DNA from: an uncultured Eubacteriales bacterium
GTDB taxonomy: Bacteria > Bacillota_A > Clostridia > Peptostreptococcales > Anaerovoracaceae
Reading direction: 5' to 3'
Assembly: GCA_902774195.1 (NCBI GenBank)
Contig: CACYHM010000121.1
Location: forward strand, 1-8,859
Length of the DNA: 8,859 bases
Part shown: positions 1 to 6,829 of the stretch, one piece after another
Layout of the letters: each line of letters starts with the position of its first letter
How positions within the stretch are numbered: the stretch's first letter is position 1
Notes under the pieces: model-generated
The model's input: only the letters and a program-made list of their open reading frames with translations
Told to the model about the DNA's origin: nothing
Database searches by the model: none
Translations under genes and position numbers: made by a program

Positions 1-795
1 TGCACGGCCATACCGGCATCCGACTCGATCCGCATGATCAATATAGAAAAAAGCGGATATGACGGAGCTTTGCCATTGAAAGAAGCAATGACATACCCTA
101 TAATGAACACTGATGTTGTCAGGAGAGATCTGGTCTTCAGGGCGCAGACTCCGCAGTCGTTCAGACTCTCCGACATCAATGCGGCATACGCTGAGGCGGA
201 CAGGAACGGATACGCGTCGACTGACGACGCTTCCATCGCCGAGTACGCGGGGCTCAGGGTAGCCCTGGTCGAAGGATCCGCCGCAAACAACAAGATCACA
301 CACCTGGAGGATATTCACATGGGTACCAGAGTCGGTACCGGATATGATGTCCACCGCCTTGTCCCGGGGAGAGCTCTCATACTCTGCGGGACCCCGATCC
401 CCAACAAGCTCGGGCTGGACGGCCATTCGGACGCGGATGTGGCGACACACGCTCTGATGGACGCGCTGCTCGGGGCTGCAGGACTCGGAGACATAGGCAG
501 ACATTTTCCGGACACAGACGACAAATACAAAGGAGCGGATTCGATGAAGCTTCTGGCAGAAGTCAGAAGGATGCTGGGCGAGGTCAAGATCAACAACGCG
601 GACATCACGATCATAGCCCAGGCGCCGAAGCTCGCACCGTATATAGAACAGATGACACTGAACGTTTCGAAGGTGCTCGGGATACCTGAATCGGCCGTCA
701 ACGTGAAGGCAACGACCGAAGAGGGACTCGGGTTCACCGGCAGGGGCGAAGGCATAGCCGCCATGGCCGCTGTTTCGATAGAAGGGAGTTTTTAA
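1..795 (+). CDS. ispDF: Bifunctional IspD/IspF isoprenoid enzyme, 3' part (5' end outside window)
   Basis: This is the C-terminal part of a fusion of IspD (2-C-methyl-D-erythritol 4-phosphate cytidylyltransferase) and IspF (2-C-methyl-D-erythritol 2,4-cyclodiphosphate synthase), two cytosolic steps of the MEP pathway to IPP and DMAPP. The frame is open from base 1 and reads [10 protein letters not shown], a typical internal IspD stretch, so the ATG at 34 is not the true start. IspD signatures follow: RAQTPQSF (139-162), then [11 protein letters not shown], then a KITHLED-like end near 295-312. The IspF domain runs from about 319 to the stop and is about 158 residues, the usual full length. 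It has the metal ligands of GYDVH (340-354), HSDADV, HFPDTD and the C-terminal [14 protein letters not shown] loop. No stop separates the domains. The stop TAA (793-795) is two bases before the proS start, which suggests co-transcription. Confidence 0.93.
   Translation, partial: CTAIPASDSIRMINIEKSGYDGALPLKEAMTYPIMNTDVVRRDLVFRAQTPQSFRLSDINAAYAEADRNGYASTDDASIAEYAGLRVALVEGSAANNKITHLEDIHMGTRVGTGYDVHRLVPGRALILCGTPIPNKLGLDGHSDADVATHALMDALLGAAGLGDIGRHFPDTDDKYKGADSMKLLAEVRRMLGEVKINNADITIIAQAPKLAPYIEQMTLNVSKVLGIPESAVNVKATTEEGLGFTGRGEGIAAMAAVSIEGSF
306..321 (+). promoter_or_regulatory. Possible internal ribosome site and start for stand-alone IspF
   Basis: GGAGG at 306-310 lies 8 bases before an in-frame ATG at 319-321, exactly at the IspD/IspF junction. 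Translation from here would give a normal-length 158-residue IspF. Part of the GGAGG is forced by the conserved Glu-Asp of the IspD C-terminus, so the match could be accidental. Internal initiation is inferred. Confidence 0.35.
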
Positions 796-797
796 AA

Positions 798-2475
798 ATG
801 AGATTATCCAAGACGCACCTCAAGACTTTAAGAGAGGCACCATCCGATGCAGTGCTCGACAGCCACAAGCTGCTCGTAAGAGCCAACATGATCAGGCAGG
901 AGGCTGCAGGACTGTACATGTATCCGAAACTGGGATACAGAGTACTGAGAAAGGTAGAGCAGATAGTAAGAGAAGAGATGGACTACATCGACTGCCAGGA
1001 GGTATATATGCCTCATGTCAATCCGGCCGAACTCTGGCAGGAGACGGGCAGATGGTACGCTTACGGCCCTGAACTGTGGAGGATCAAGGACCGTAACGGC
1101 AACGATTTCATACTGAACCCTACATGCGAGGAGATGTTCACTGACTTCGTCCGCAGGGAGTGGTCGTCGTACAAGGAGCTTCCGTTCTCTCTCTACCATA
1201 TCCAGTACAAGTACAGGGATGAGTCGCGTCCGAGATACGGACTCCTGAGAACGAGAGAATTCCTCATGAAGGATGCATATTCATTCGATGCGACAGAAGA
1301 GGATCTGCACATCGCGTACATGAGACAGTATCACGCATACGAGAAGATTTTCGCCCGCTGCGGGCTCGACTACAGGATCGTAGAGGCTGACAACGGCCCT
1401 ATCGGCGGCAGCAAGTCGCATGAGTTCTCGGCTCTCTCAGACTGGGGAGAATCAGATATCCTCTACTGCGACGAATGCGGAATGGCTGCCACAGTCGAAA
1501 GAGCAGAGTGCAGCGATGAGGCTCCTGTAAAGGAAGAGATGCAGCCTACAGAGGTCGTGTTCACACCGGGCACAAAGACCATCGAGGACGTGTGCAACTA
1601 CCTCAAGCTCCCGGTCGAGAAGTCGATCAAGGCTCTGATGTTCACGACATATGACACTGACCTCAACCCTAAGGACAACGTAGTCTGCTTCGTAAGAGGA
1701 GACAGGCAGCTCAATATGACGAAGCTCGTCAACGCTCTCGACATCCCGGCTCACTACATCGAGTTCGCAGATGAAGACGTTACAGGACCTGTCACAGGAA
1801 GCGTTGCCGGATTCACGGGTCCTGTCGGGCTCAAGAACTGCATCGTCGTAGTCGACTCCGAGCTCGTAGGCACCGTCAACATGTGCGCGGGCGCCAACAA
1901 GGAAGACCACCACATGCTCGGCGTATGCTACGGCAGAGACTACAAGGGAGACATCGTTACGGACATCAAGGAACTCCAGGAAGGAGACCCTTGCCCGCAC
2001 TGCGGAAAGCCGGTCAAGTTCAGACGCGGCATCGAGGTCGGCCAGATCTTCAAGCTGGGACTCAAGTACTCGGAGTCCATGAACGCAACGTTCAAGGACG
2101 AGAACGGCGAGGATCATCCTTACTGGATGGGCTGCTACGGCGTCGGAGTTTCGAGGACCATGCAGGCTGTAGTTGAGCAGCATCACGATGATAAGGGCAT
2201 CATCTGGCCTCTGTCGGTAGCTCCTTACCACGTCATAGTGACGGTCATCAAGTCTCAGGACGAGACCCAGCTCAATCTCGCTTACGATATCGAGAAGAAG
2301 CTCGAGAAAGCTCGCCGGCGAGGGCAAGGTCGAGTACAAGCTCCGCCGTGAGGACGATCACGAAGTGCTGAGCGCTGAAGATGCGATCGCGAAGGCAAAG
2401 GCGCTCGTCGATCTCGAGGGAGACGGCAGATATCTCTTCAAAAATCTTCCGGAAGAGACACTGAACGCTCACTAG
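798..2475 (+). pseudogene. proS: Prolyl-tRNA synthetase with internal deletion and frameshift in the anticodon-binding domain
   Basis: Bacterial-type class II prolyl-tRNA synthetase (ProRS), which charges tRNA-Pro. The start at 798 follows AAGGGAG (782-788). In frame 1 the protein has the N-terminal MRLSKTHLKTLREAP, motif 1 around residues 40-85, TCEE at 109-112, motif 2 RDESRPRYGLLRTREF (140-155), and an inserted editing domain at about 225-395 with the KSIKALMF lysine (K278). It also has CxxC pairs at 224-227 and 399-402 and motif 3 GCYGVGVSRT (445-454). After PYHV (477-480) the anticodon-binding domain breaks off at E503. The frame then runs through 14 unrelated residues to TGA at 2351. 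Homologous sequence resumes in the +1 frame at 2308, KLAGEGKVEYKLRRE, and continues to TAG at 2475. About 35 family residues (the GYEV..DDR..R.GVKF.DADLIG segment) are absent between the halves. The joint lies in a repeated AAGCTCG (2298-2304 and 2308-2314). The catalytic and editing parts look intact, so this is either a recent lesion or an assembly error. Confidence 0.88.
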
Positions 2476-2493
2476 TCTGAGATAATAAAACTG

Positions 2494-2530
2494 AAAGCTG
2501 CGGAAGCATCCTGTTTCCGCAGTTTTTTTA
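2494..2530 (+). terminator. Intrinsic terminator after proS
   Basis: The stem core is CTGCGGAA (2498-2505) with TTCCGCAG (2515-2522), extended by A/T pairs at 2494-2496, with a 9-base loop and a run of seven T at 2523-2529. It lies 18 bases after the proS stop and ends the ispDF-proS transcript. Confidence 0.9.
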
Positions 2531-2586
2531 TTTGCGGCCAGCCGTGTCTGTATATGGAACCGCGATGTCGAATCTTCTTTCTTTTG

Positions 2587-2603
2587 TGTTACAATAGGAC
2601 GGT
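2587..2603 (+). promoter_or_regulatory. Extended -10 promoter for the CHR transporter pair, possibly giving a leaderless mRNA
   Basis: TGT directly precedes TACAAT (2590-2595), a full extended -10 element (TGnTACAAT). No good -35 is seen. The expected transcription start, about 7 bases after the hexamer, falls near 2601-2604, at the ATG of the first CHR gene. Only a weak AGGA (2596-2599) is present as a ribosome site. Confidence 0.5.
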
Positions 2604-3200
2604 ATGAATGTGCTGATCGAACTGTTCTGGGTGTTTTTCAAGCTGGGCGCCTTTACTGTAGGCGGCGGCATCGCGATGCTTCCGCTCCTCCAGAATTCAC
2701 TCATCTATGAAAAGAAGTGGTTCACGGAGGAGGAATTCGTGGATGCCGTGGCTGTCTGCCAGGGACTGCCCGGAGTAATAGCGGTGAACATGGCCACGTA
2801 TGTGGGATATAAAAAGAAAGGGCTTGCAGGCTCCGTAGTATCCACGTTCGCGGTCGTGACGCCGTCTTTTCTGATGATACTGATCATCGCGAGGTTCCTG
2901 ACTGCGATAAGCGATAACCCGTACGTGCAGGGCGCTATGGCGGGGTTCAGGGTGGCAGCTCTTGGCCTCGTTGTCGTAGCCGTCATCCAGCTTGCGCCTA
3001 AGGTAATAAAGGACAAATGGACAGCAGCAGCGGCAGTGCTTGCCTTCGTGCTCATCGCTGTCTTCGATATCAACACTGCATACGTCATACTGCTCTTCAT
3101 AGTGATCGGCATCATAGCGACATTCGCCGGAGGCAGTAAAGCGGTCGCGGCCGCGGAGGCAGAAGAGAAAGAAAAAGACGGGGGAGGTGACGGAGAATGA
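2604..3200 (+). CDS. Chromate transporter family (CHR) protein, first subunit
   Basis: A 198-residue inner-membrane protein of the short-chain CHR (ChrA) family, in which two adjacent half-size genes act together. Family features are the N-terminal LFWVFFKLGAFTVGGGIAML with its glycine triplet (about residues 7-25), the GLPGVIAVNMATYVGYKKKG motif (about 54-73), and hydrophobic segments covering most of the chain to about residue 174. It ends in a charged tail rich in Glu, Lys and Gly. The next gene overlaps its stop by 4 bases (ATGA), so the two are translationally coupled. No close Shine-Dalgarno precedes the ATG at 2604, but that start matches the usual N-terminus. Chromate export is known for some members. 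The natural substrate here is unknown, and the family name should not be read as proof of chromate resistance. Confidence 0.85.
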   Translation: MNVLIELFWVFFKLGAFTVGGGIAMLPLLQNSLIYEKKWFTEEEFVDAVAVCQGLPGVIAVNMATYVGYKKKGLAGSVVSTFAVVTPSFLMILIIARFLTAISDNPYVQGAMAGFRVAALGLVVVAVIQLAPKVIKDKWTAAAAVLAFVLIAVFDINTAYVILLFIVIGIIATFAGGSKAVAAAEAEEKEKDGGGDGE

Positions 3201-3805
3201 TATATCTCAGACTCTTCGCCGCCTTTGCAAAAGTCGGTCTTCTGGGCTTCGGAGGAGGCCTTGCGATAGTCAGGCTCATATACGACAGCATCCAGCCGTT
3301 CATGTCCATGAGCCGGGAGATGTTCGCCAACATAGTGGCTATATCCCAGATAACGCCGGGACCGCTCGCGGTCAATACGGCGACATATGTCGGATATATA
3401 GCTGCCGGGATAGGAGGGGCCGCTGTCGCAACGCTCGGGGTGGTGTTGCCTGAATTCATAATAATGAGCGTAGTCGTGCGCATGATAACCCGCTTCAAAG
3501 ACAGCAAGTGGGTGAACGGGGCCCTGAGCGGGATAAGACCCGCTACCATAGGTCTCATCGGAGCCGCGGCGGTGATGCTGATCGCTCCGGCGGTAGCAGG
3601 CGAGGGACGGCTCGGAAGAGGGCTTCTTGCAAAGCTGGGTGTCGACATGACGCAGGGCTTCGCGGCGGGGCTCTTCGGCCTGCCGGTCGACATCGTATCA
3701 CTGGTGCTGCTGGCATTGACAGTGGTGCTGATGGTCAGATATAAAAAATCACCGATATTCGTGCTGCTGCTGATGGGGTGTTTAGGAGCTGTACTTGGTG
3801 TATAA
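3197..3805 (+). CDS. Chromate transporter family (CHR) protein, second subunit
   Basis: A 202-residue membrane protein, the partner half of the short-chain CHR pair. Near the N-terminus it has FAKVGLLGFGGGLAIVRLI, followed by ISQITPGPLAVNTATYVGY, which mirrors the motif of the first subunit (PG.xAVN.ATYVGY). Hydrophobic helices follow, ending in a strongly hydrophobic C-terminal stretch (LVLLALTVVLMV, then FVLLLMGCLGAVLGV). The start overlaps the preceding stop as ATGA and has a near-perfect ribosome site, GGAGGTGA at 3183-3190, six bases upstream, in contrast to the weak site of its partner. The two halves are diverged paralogues that probably insert as an antiparallel pair, as known for the family. 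Substrate unknown. Confidence 0.85.
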   Translation: MIYLRLFAAFAKVGLLGFGGGLAIVRLIYDSIQPFMSMSREMFANIVAISQITPGPLAVNTATYVGYIAAGIGGAAVATLGVVLPEFIIMSVVVRMITRFKDSKWVNGALSGIRPATIGLIGAAAVMLIAPAVAGEGRLGRGLLAKLGVDMTQGFAAGLFGLPVDIVSLVLLALTVVLMVRYKKSPIFVLLLMGCLGAVLGV

Positions 3806-3850
3806 TGGTTTCTACAGAACATACGGCGTTGCCGTAGGGTAGAAACCATT
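3804..3850 (+). other. Nested hairpin between the CHR pair and cysS
   Basis: A perfect 12-bp inverted repeat, AATGGTTTCTAC (3804-3815) and GTAGAAACCATT (3839-3850), encloses a second perfect hairpin, TACGGC-GTT-GCCGTA (3822-3836). The outer arm overlaps the TAA of the second CHR gene. No T-run follows, so it is not a standard intrinsic terminator. A consensus TATAAT lies at 3801-3806, partly inside the left arm. It may be an mRNA end or processing structure, a regulator site, or a small repeat element. It fits no riboswitch class with confidence. Confidence 0.6.
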
Positions 3851-3858
3851 GATCTCCG

Positions 3859-3887
3859 TCGGCAGGGCTCCTTCGATAGAATATACA
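3859..3887 (+). promoter_or_regulatory. Candidate promoter for cysS-thyA-mrnC
   Basis: TCGGCA (3859-3864) and TATACA (3882-3887) are separated by 17 bases and each match four of six consensus positions. Transcription would start near 3894 and give a short leader with the AGGAAAGGA ribosome site (3902-3910). The TATAAT at 3801-3806 is a better -10 but has no recognisable -35. Confidence 0.3.
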
Positions 3888-3915
3888 AATCTGAACAATT
3901 GAGGAAAGGATCAAC

Positions 3916-5316
3916 ATGCAAGTCTACAATACACTTACGAACAGAAAAGAAGAATTCGTACCTATTGAGCCGGGCAAGGTAAGGATGTATGTCTGCGGAC
4001 CTACGGTCTACAACTTTTTCCACATCGGAAACGCCAGGCCGTTTGTCGTGTTCGACACGCTCAGAAGGTATTTCAAATACAGAGGCTATGATGTCAAGTT
4101 CGTGCAGAACTTCACCGATGTCGATGACAAGATCATCAACAGGGCAAAAGAGGAAGGCATCACGGCGCCGGAGGTGTCCGAGAAGTATATAAAGGAATAC
4201 TTCGATGACGCCGGAGCTCTGAACGTGCTGAAGGCTGATGTCCACCCTAAGGTATCGGAGCACATCCCTGAGATCATCGACTTCGTGCAGACCCTTATAG
4301 ACAAGGGCTATGCTTACGAGGCTGACGGCGATGTCTACTATTCGACACGCAAGTTCCCTGAGTACGGCAAGCTTTCCGGTCAGAACATAGACGACCTCGA
4401 AAGCGGCGCACGCATCGCCATAGGCGAGGTCAAAGAGGATCCTCTCGACTTCGCGCTTTGGAAGGCGCGCAAGGAAGAATCCGAGATCGCGTGGGAATCG
4501 CCTTGGGGAATGGGACGTCCGGGGTGGCACATCGAGTGCTCGACCATGGCGAAGAAGCACCTCGGCGAAACGATCGACATCCACGGAGGCGGACAGGATC
4601 TGACATTCCCGCATCACGAGAACGAGATCGCCCAGTCGGAGGCCTGCAACGGAGTTCCGTTCGCGCGCTACTGGATGCACAACGGATATATAAACGTCGA
4701 CGGAAAGAAGATGTCGAAGTCGCTGAACAACTTCTTCACGGTAAGAGACATCAGAGAGAAATATACAGGAGACGTCATCAGGTTCTTCCTGCTCTCGGGC
4801 CACTACAGGAGCCCTATCAATTTCAGCGATCTGCTGATGGAGCAGTCTAAGCAGGGTTATGAGAGGATAGCCACGGCCATCGAGACGCTCGAGTTCCTGA
4901 CGGCAAACGGAACGGACGAGCCGATGGATGACGAGGCAGCGAAGCTCGCTTCGCTCGACAGGTTCAGAGACGGGTTCATCGAGGCGATGGATGATGATCT
5001 CAATACTGCCGACGCCATCGCATCGATCTTCGAACTCGTATCCGAGATCAACCTGACGGTAAAGGACGGGGCTTCGAAGTCCTACGCAAAGGAGGCGCTC
5101 GCCAGGATCAGAGAACTCACGGAAGTCCTGGGGCTCTTCGGAGGTAAGGATGAAGAGGAAGGTCTGGGAGACGATATTCAGGCTCTGATCGACGAGAGAC
5201 AGGCAGCCAGAAAAGAGAAGAACTGGGCGCACGCTGACGAAATAAGAGATCAGCTCGCAGCCATGGGCATAACACTCAAGGACACTCCGCAGGGAGTACA
5301 GGTGATAAGAAACTAA
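3916..5316 (+). CDS. cysS: Cysteinyl-tRNA synthetase
   Basis: A 466-residue class I aminoacyl-tRNA synthetase that charges tRNA-Cys in the cytosol, of normal family length. Landmarks are the N-terminal [20 protein letters not shown], the zinc ligand C27 in YVCGPTVYN, the HIGH-type HIGN at 36-39, GWHIECSTM with C208, [13 protein letters not shown] with H233 and E237 (zinc site C-C-H-E), and KMSKS at 265-269. After the DALR-type helical region the chain ends in a lysine-rich segment typical of CysRS ([20 protein letters not shown]). The ATG at 3916 is preceded by AGGAAAGGA (3902-3910). The stop shares one base with the thyA start (TAATG), so the genes are coupled. No T-box leader motif was seen upstream, although cysS is T-box controlled in some Firmicutes. 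Confidence 0.97.
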   Translation: MQVYNTLTNRKEEFVPIEPGKVRMYVCGPTVYNFFHIGNARPFVVFDTLRRYFKYRGYDVKFVQNFTDVDDKIINRAKEEGITAPEVSEKYIKEYFDDAGALNVLKADVHPKVSEHIPEIIDFVQTLIDKGYAYEADGDVYYSTRKFPEYGKLSGQNIDDLESGARIAIGEVKEDPLDFALWKARKEESEIAWESPWGMGRPGWHIECSTMAKKHLGETIDIHGGGQDLTFPHHENEIAQSEACNGVPFARYWMHNGYINVDGKKMSKSLNNFFTVRDIREKYTGDVIRFFLLSGHYRSPINFSDLLMEQSKQGYERIATAIETLEFLTANGTDEPMDDEAAKLASLDRFRDGFIEAMDDDLNTADAIASIFELVSEINLTVKDGASKSYAKEALARIRELTEVLGLFGGKDEEEGLGDDIQALIDERQAARKEKNWAHADEIRDQLAAMGITLKDTPQGVQVIRN

Positions 5317-6146
5317 TGAGCAGAGCAGATCAGTTATTCGTGGATATGTGCCGTGACATACTGGACCATGGCTTCAGCACAGAAGGCATGCCGGTACGGC
5401 CGCACTGGGAAGACGGCACGCCGGCCCACACTATAAAGAACTTCGGAGTGGTGAACAGATACGACCTTTCAGAGGAGTTCCCGGCGCTCACGCTGAGACC
5501 GACGGCCATAAAGCTGGCGACTGATGAGATGCTGTGGATATGGCAGAAGAAGTCGAACCGTCTGGCTGATCTAAAGAGCCATGTCTGGGACGAGTGGGCC
5601 GATGAAGAGGGCACCATCGGAAAGGCCTACGGATACCAGATGGCAAAGAAGTACAAGTTCAGACAGGGTGAGATGGACCAGGTCGACAACGTGCTGTGGT
5701 GCCTCAAGAACGACAGGTATTCGAGGCGCATACTGACCAATCTCTACAATTTCGAGGATCTCTCCGAAATGAGACTGGAACCGTGCGCCTATTCGATGAC
5801 CTTCAACGTGAAGGGCGATACTCTCAACGCCATACTCAACCAGAGATCTCAGGACATTCTCGCTGCCAACAACTGGAACGTCGTGCAGTACGCGATGCTG
5901 CTGCTCATGATGGCGCAGGTGTCGGGCCTGAAGGCCGGTGAGCTCGTGCACGTAATAGCGGACGCTCATATCTACGACAGGCATGTGCCTCTGATAGAAG
6001 AACTCATCGCGAGGCCGCAGTACCCCGCGCCGAAGGTGACTCTTAATCCTGACGTGAAAAACTTCTACGACTTCACGACGGACGACATAAAGGTCGAGAA
6101 TTATCAGCACGGAGAACAGATCCGCAATATTCCGGTAGCGATCTGA
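5316..6146 (+). CDS. thyA: Thymidylate synthase, folate-dependent (ThyA)
   Basis: A 276-residue ThyA that methylates dUMP to dTMP using methylene-tetrahydrofolate. The catalytic cysteine is C157 in LEPCAYSMTFNV. Other active-site positions are in step with E. coli ThyA at a constant offset of 11: R177 and D180 in RSQD, N188 in NNWNVVQYA, H218 and Y220 in HIYDRH. VWDEWADEEGTIGKAYGYQ (90-108) is the usual N-terminal signature. The start overlaps the cysS stop by one base, and AGGTGAT (5300-5306) gives a plausible ribosome site. In Clostridia the flavin-dependent ThyX is often encoded in this neighbourhood, so ThyA here looks like a replacement of function at the same locus (inferred). ThyA produces dihydrofolate, so a dihydrofolate reductase is expected elsewhere in the genome. 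Confidence 0.95.
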   Translation: MSRADQLFVDMCRDILDHGFSTEGMPVRPHWEDGTPAHTIKNFGVVNRYDLSEEFPALTLRPTAIKLATDEMLWIWQKKSNRLADLKSHVWDEWADEEGTIGKAYGYQMAKKYKFRQGEMDQVDNVLWCLKNDRYSRRILTNLYNFEDLSEMRLEPCAYSMTFNVKGDTLNAILNQRSQDILAANNWNVVQYAMLLLMMAQVSGLKAGELVHVIADAHIYDRHVPLIEELIARPQYPAPKVTLNPDVKNFYDFTTDDIKVENYQHGEQIRNIPVAI

Positions 6147-6168
6147 ACAAGATTATAACTATCGTAAA

Positions 6169-6576
6169 ATGATGACAAAAGAACAGCTCAGAAAAATGAA
6201 TACGACCACGCTCGCATACCTCGGAGACGCTGTCTTCGAGGTCATCGTCCGCGAGAAGATCGTGACCGATAAGCCGGGCGATGTCGACAGGGCGCACCAC
6301 ACGGCGGTGAGATATGTATCGGCCTCCGGCCAGGCAAAGGCGGCAAAGGCGATGGTCGCATCGGGCTTTCTGACTGAAGAGGAAACGGCTCTGTACAAGA
6401 AGGGGCGCAATCACCGCGCGATGTCGAGACCTCAGCACGCCGACCCGAAGGAATACAAGATAGCTACCGGCTTCGAAGCCCTGCTGGGCTGGCTCTACCT
6501 CTCTGACGAGAGGGAGAGGCTCCGCGAGATCGCGGCCGAAGCCGTCCGCATAGTCGATGCCTCCGGAAAAAAATAA
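6169..6576 (+). CDS. mrnC: Mini-ribonuclease III (MrnC)
   Basis: A 135-residue RNase III-type nuclease lacking the dsRNA-binding domain. In Bacillus subtilis this enzyme matures the ends of 23S rRNA. Family signatures are TTTLAYLGDAVFEVIVR with catalytic D20, HHTAVRYVSASGQAKA, LTEEETALYKKGRNHRA, and YKIATGFEALLGWLYL with catalytic E103. Length matches the family. It lies 22 bases after thyA in the same direction, in keeping with the conserved cysS-mrnC association. The start is ATGATG at 6169 or 6172. No Shine-Dalgarno is seen. TTATAACT (6153-6160) just upstream could be a -10 and would then give a nearly leaderless message. The stop lies inside a 16-base tandem repeat, and an IS begins 28 bases after it, cutting the operon from any downstream genes. 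Confidence 0.93.
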   Translation: MMTKEQLRKMNTTTLAYLGDAVFEVIVREKIVTDKPGDVDRAHHTAVRYVSASGQAKAAKAMVASGFLTEEETALYKKGRNHRAMSRPQHADPKEYKIATGFEALLGWLYLSDERERLREIAAEAVRIVDASGKK

Positions 6577-6596
6577 CAGCGGAAAAAAATAACAGC
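6565..6596 (+). repeat. Perfect 16-bp tandem duplication over the mrnC stop
   Basis: GGAAAAAAATAACAGC occurs at 6565-6580 and again at 6581-6596 without gap. The first copy contains the mrnC stop codon (6574-6576). It sits 8 bases from the left end of the IS. Replication slippage on the A-run is the simplest origin. Confidence 0.9.
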
Positions 6597-6604
6597 GCCG
6601 GAGC

Positions 6605-6622
6605 GCAATGTCATTAAGTTAA
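6605..6622 (+). repeat. Left terminal inverted repeat of the IS
   Basis: GCAATGTCATTAAGTTAA is identical to the reverse complement of 8413-8430. It continues as an imperfect match for a few bases. The left copy is also part of a palindrome, TGTCATTAA-G-TTAATGACA (6609-6627). Confidence 0.85.
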
Positions 6623-6636
6623 TGACAGAAAACACG

Positions 6637-6676
6637 AACTGGGAATTGCACAATTTGCGACTCCCAGTTTTTCTTT
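6637..6676 (+). terminator. Inward-facing terminator at the left IS end
   Basis: The stem is AACTGGGA (6637-6644) with TCCCAGTT (6662-6669). The 17-base loop contains a small AATTG/CAATT pairing. TTTTTCTTT follows. It reads on the + strand, so it would stop transcripts from the mrnC operon entering the IS, and it also serves as an operon end. Confidence 0.8.
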
Positions 6677-6746
6677 ATCTAAAAAGAACGTATACTGAGG
6701 AGCAACGAACGAATTTATCGAGTGGATCCATGTCATCTTCAAAAGC

Positions 6747-6795
6747 GGCGCACCTTAAACCCACCCAATCCTGAACCCACCCCAGGATGTGCGCC
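6747..6795. other. Two-tier hairpin with C/G-rich direct repeats downstream of the transposase
   Basis: GGCGCAC (6747-6753) pairs with GTGCGCC (6789-6795). Inside it ATCCTG (6768-6773) pairs with CAGGAT (6783-6788), which abuts the outer arm. AACCCACCC occurs twice (6758-6766 and 6774-6782). On the minus strand, the sense strand of the transposase, this reads as four G-runs with loops of 1, 9 and 1, a long-loop quadruplex candidate. It lies in the 3' untranslated part of the transposase message and may form its end structure. Confidence 0.55.
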
Positions 6796-6829
6796 ATTTT
6801 ATATTTCATATGTGTTGCATAAATCTCAA

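Noticed and set aside
2292..2320. Programmed frameshift to rescue proS
   Set aside because: A +1 shift would join the frames, but about 35 conserved residues would still be missing. No special slippery structure is seen.
1452..2339. A 295-codon minus-strand frame opposite proS
   Set aside because: It is a shadow of proS codons with no domain and no ribosome site of note.
3801..3850. Resemblance of TATAATGG...TTTCTAC...GCCGTA to pieces of a purine riboswitch
   Set aside because: The conserved core order and the GACTA-type segment are missing, and the sequence folds instead as one long perfect hairpin.
3806..3915. T-box leader for cysS
   Set aside because: There is no AGGGTGG-type antiterminator motif and no specifier-like stem with a following terminator in the 110 bases available.
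3112..5232. A 706-codon open frame on the minus strand opposite the CHR genes and cysS
   Set aside because: It has no recognisable domain and an Arg/Leu/Val-rich composition. It lies fully opposite well-supported genes, so it is a by-product of their codon use.
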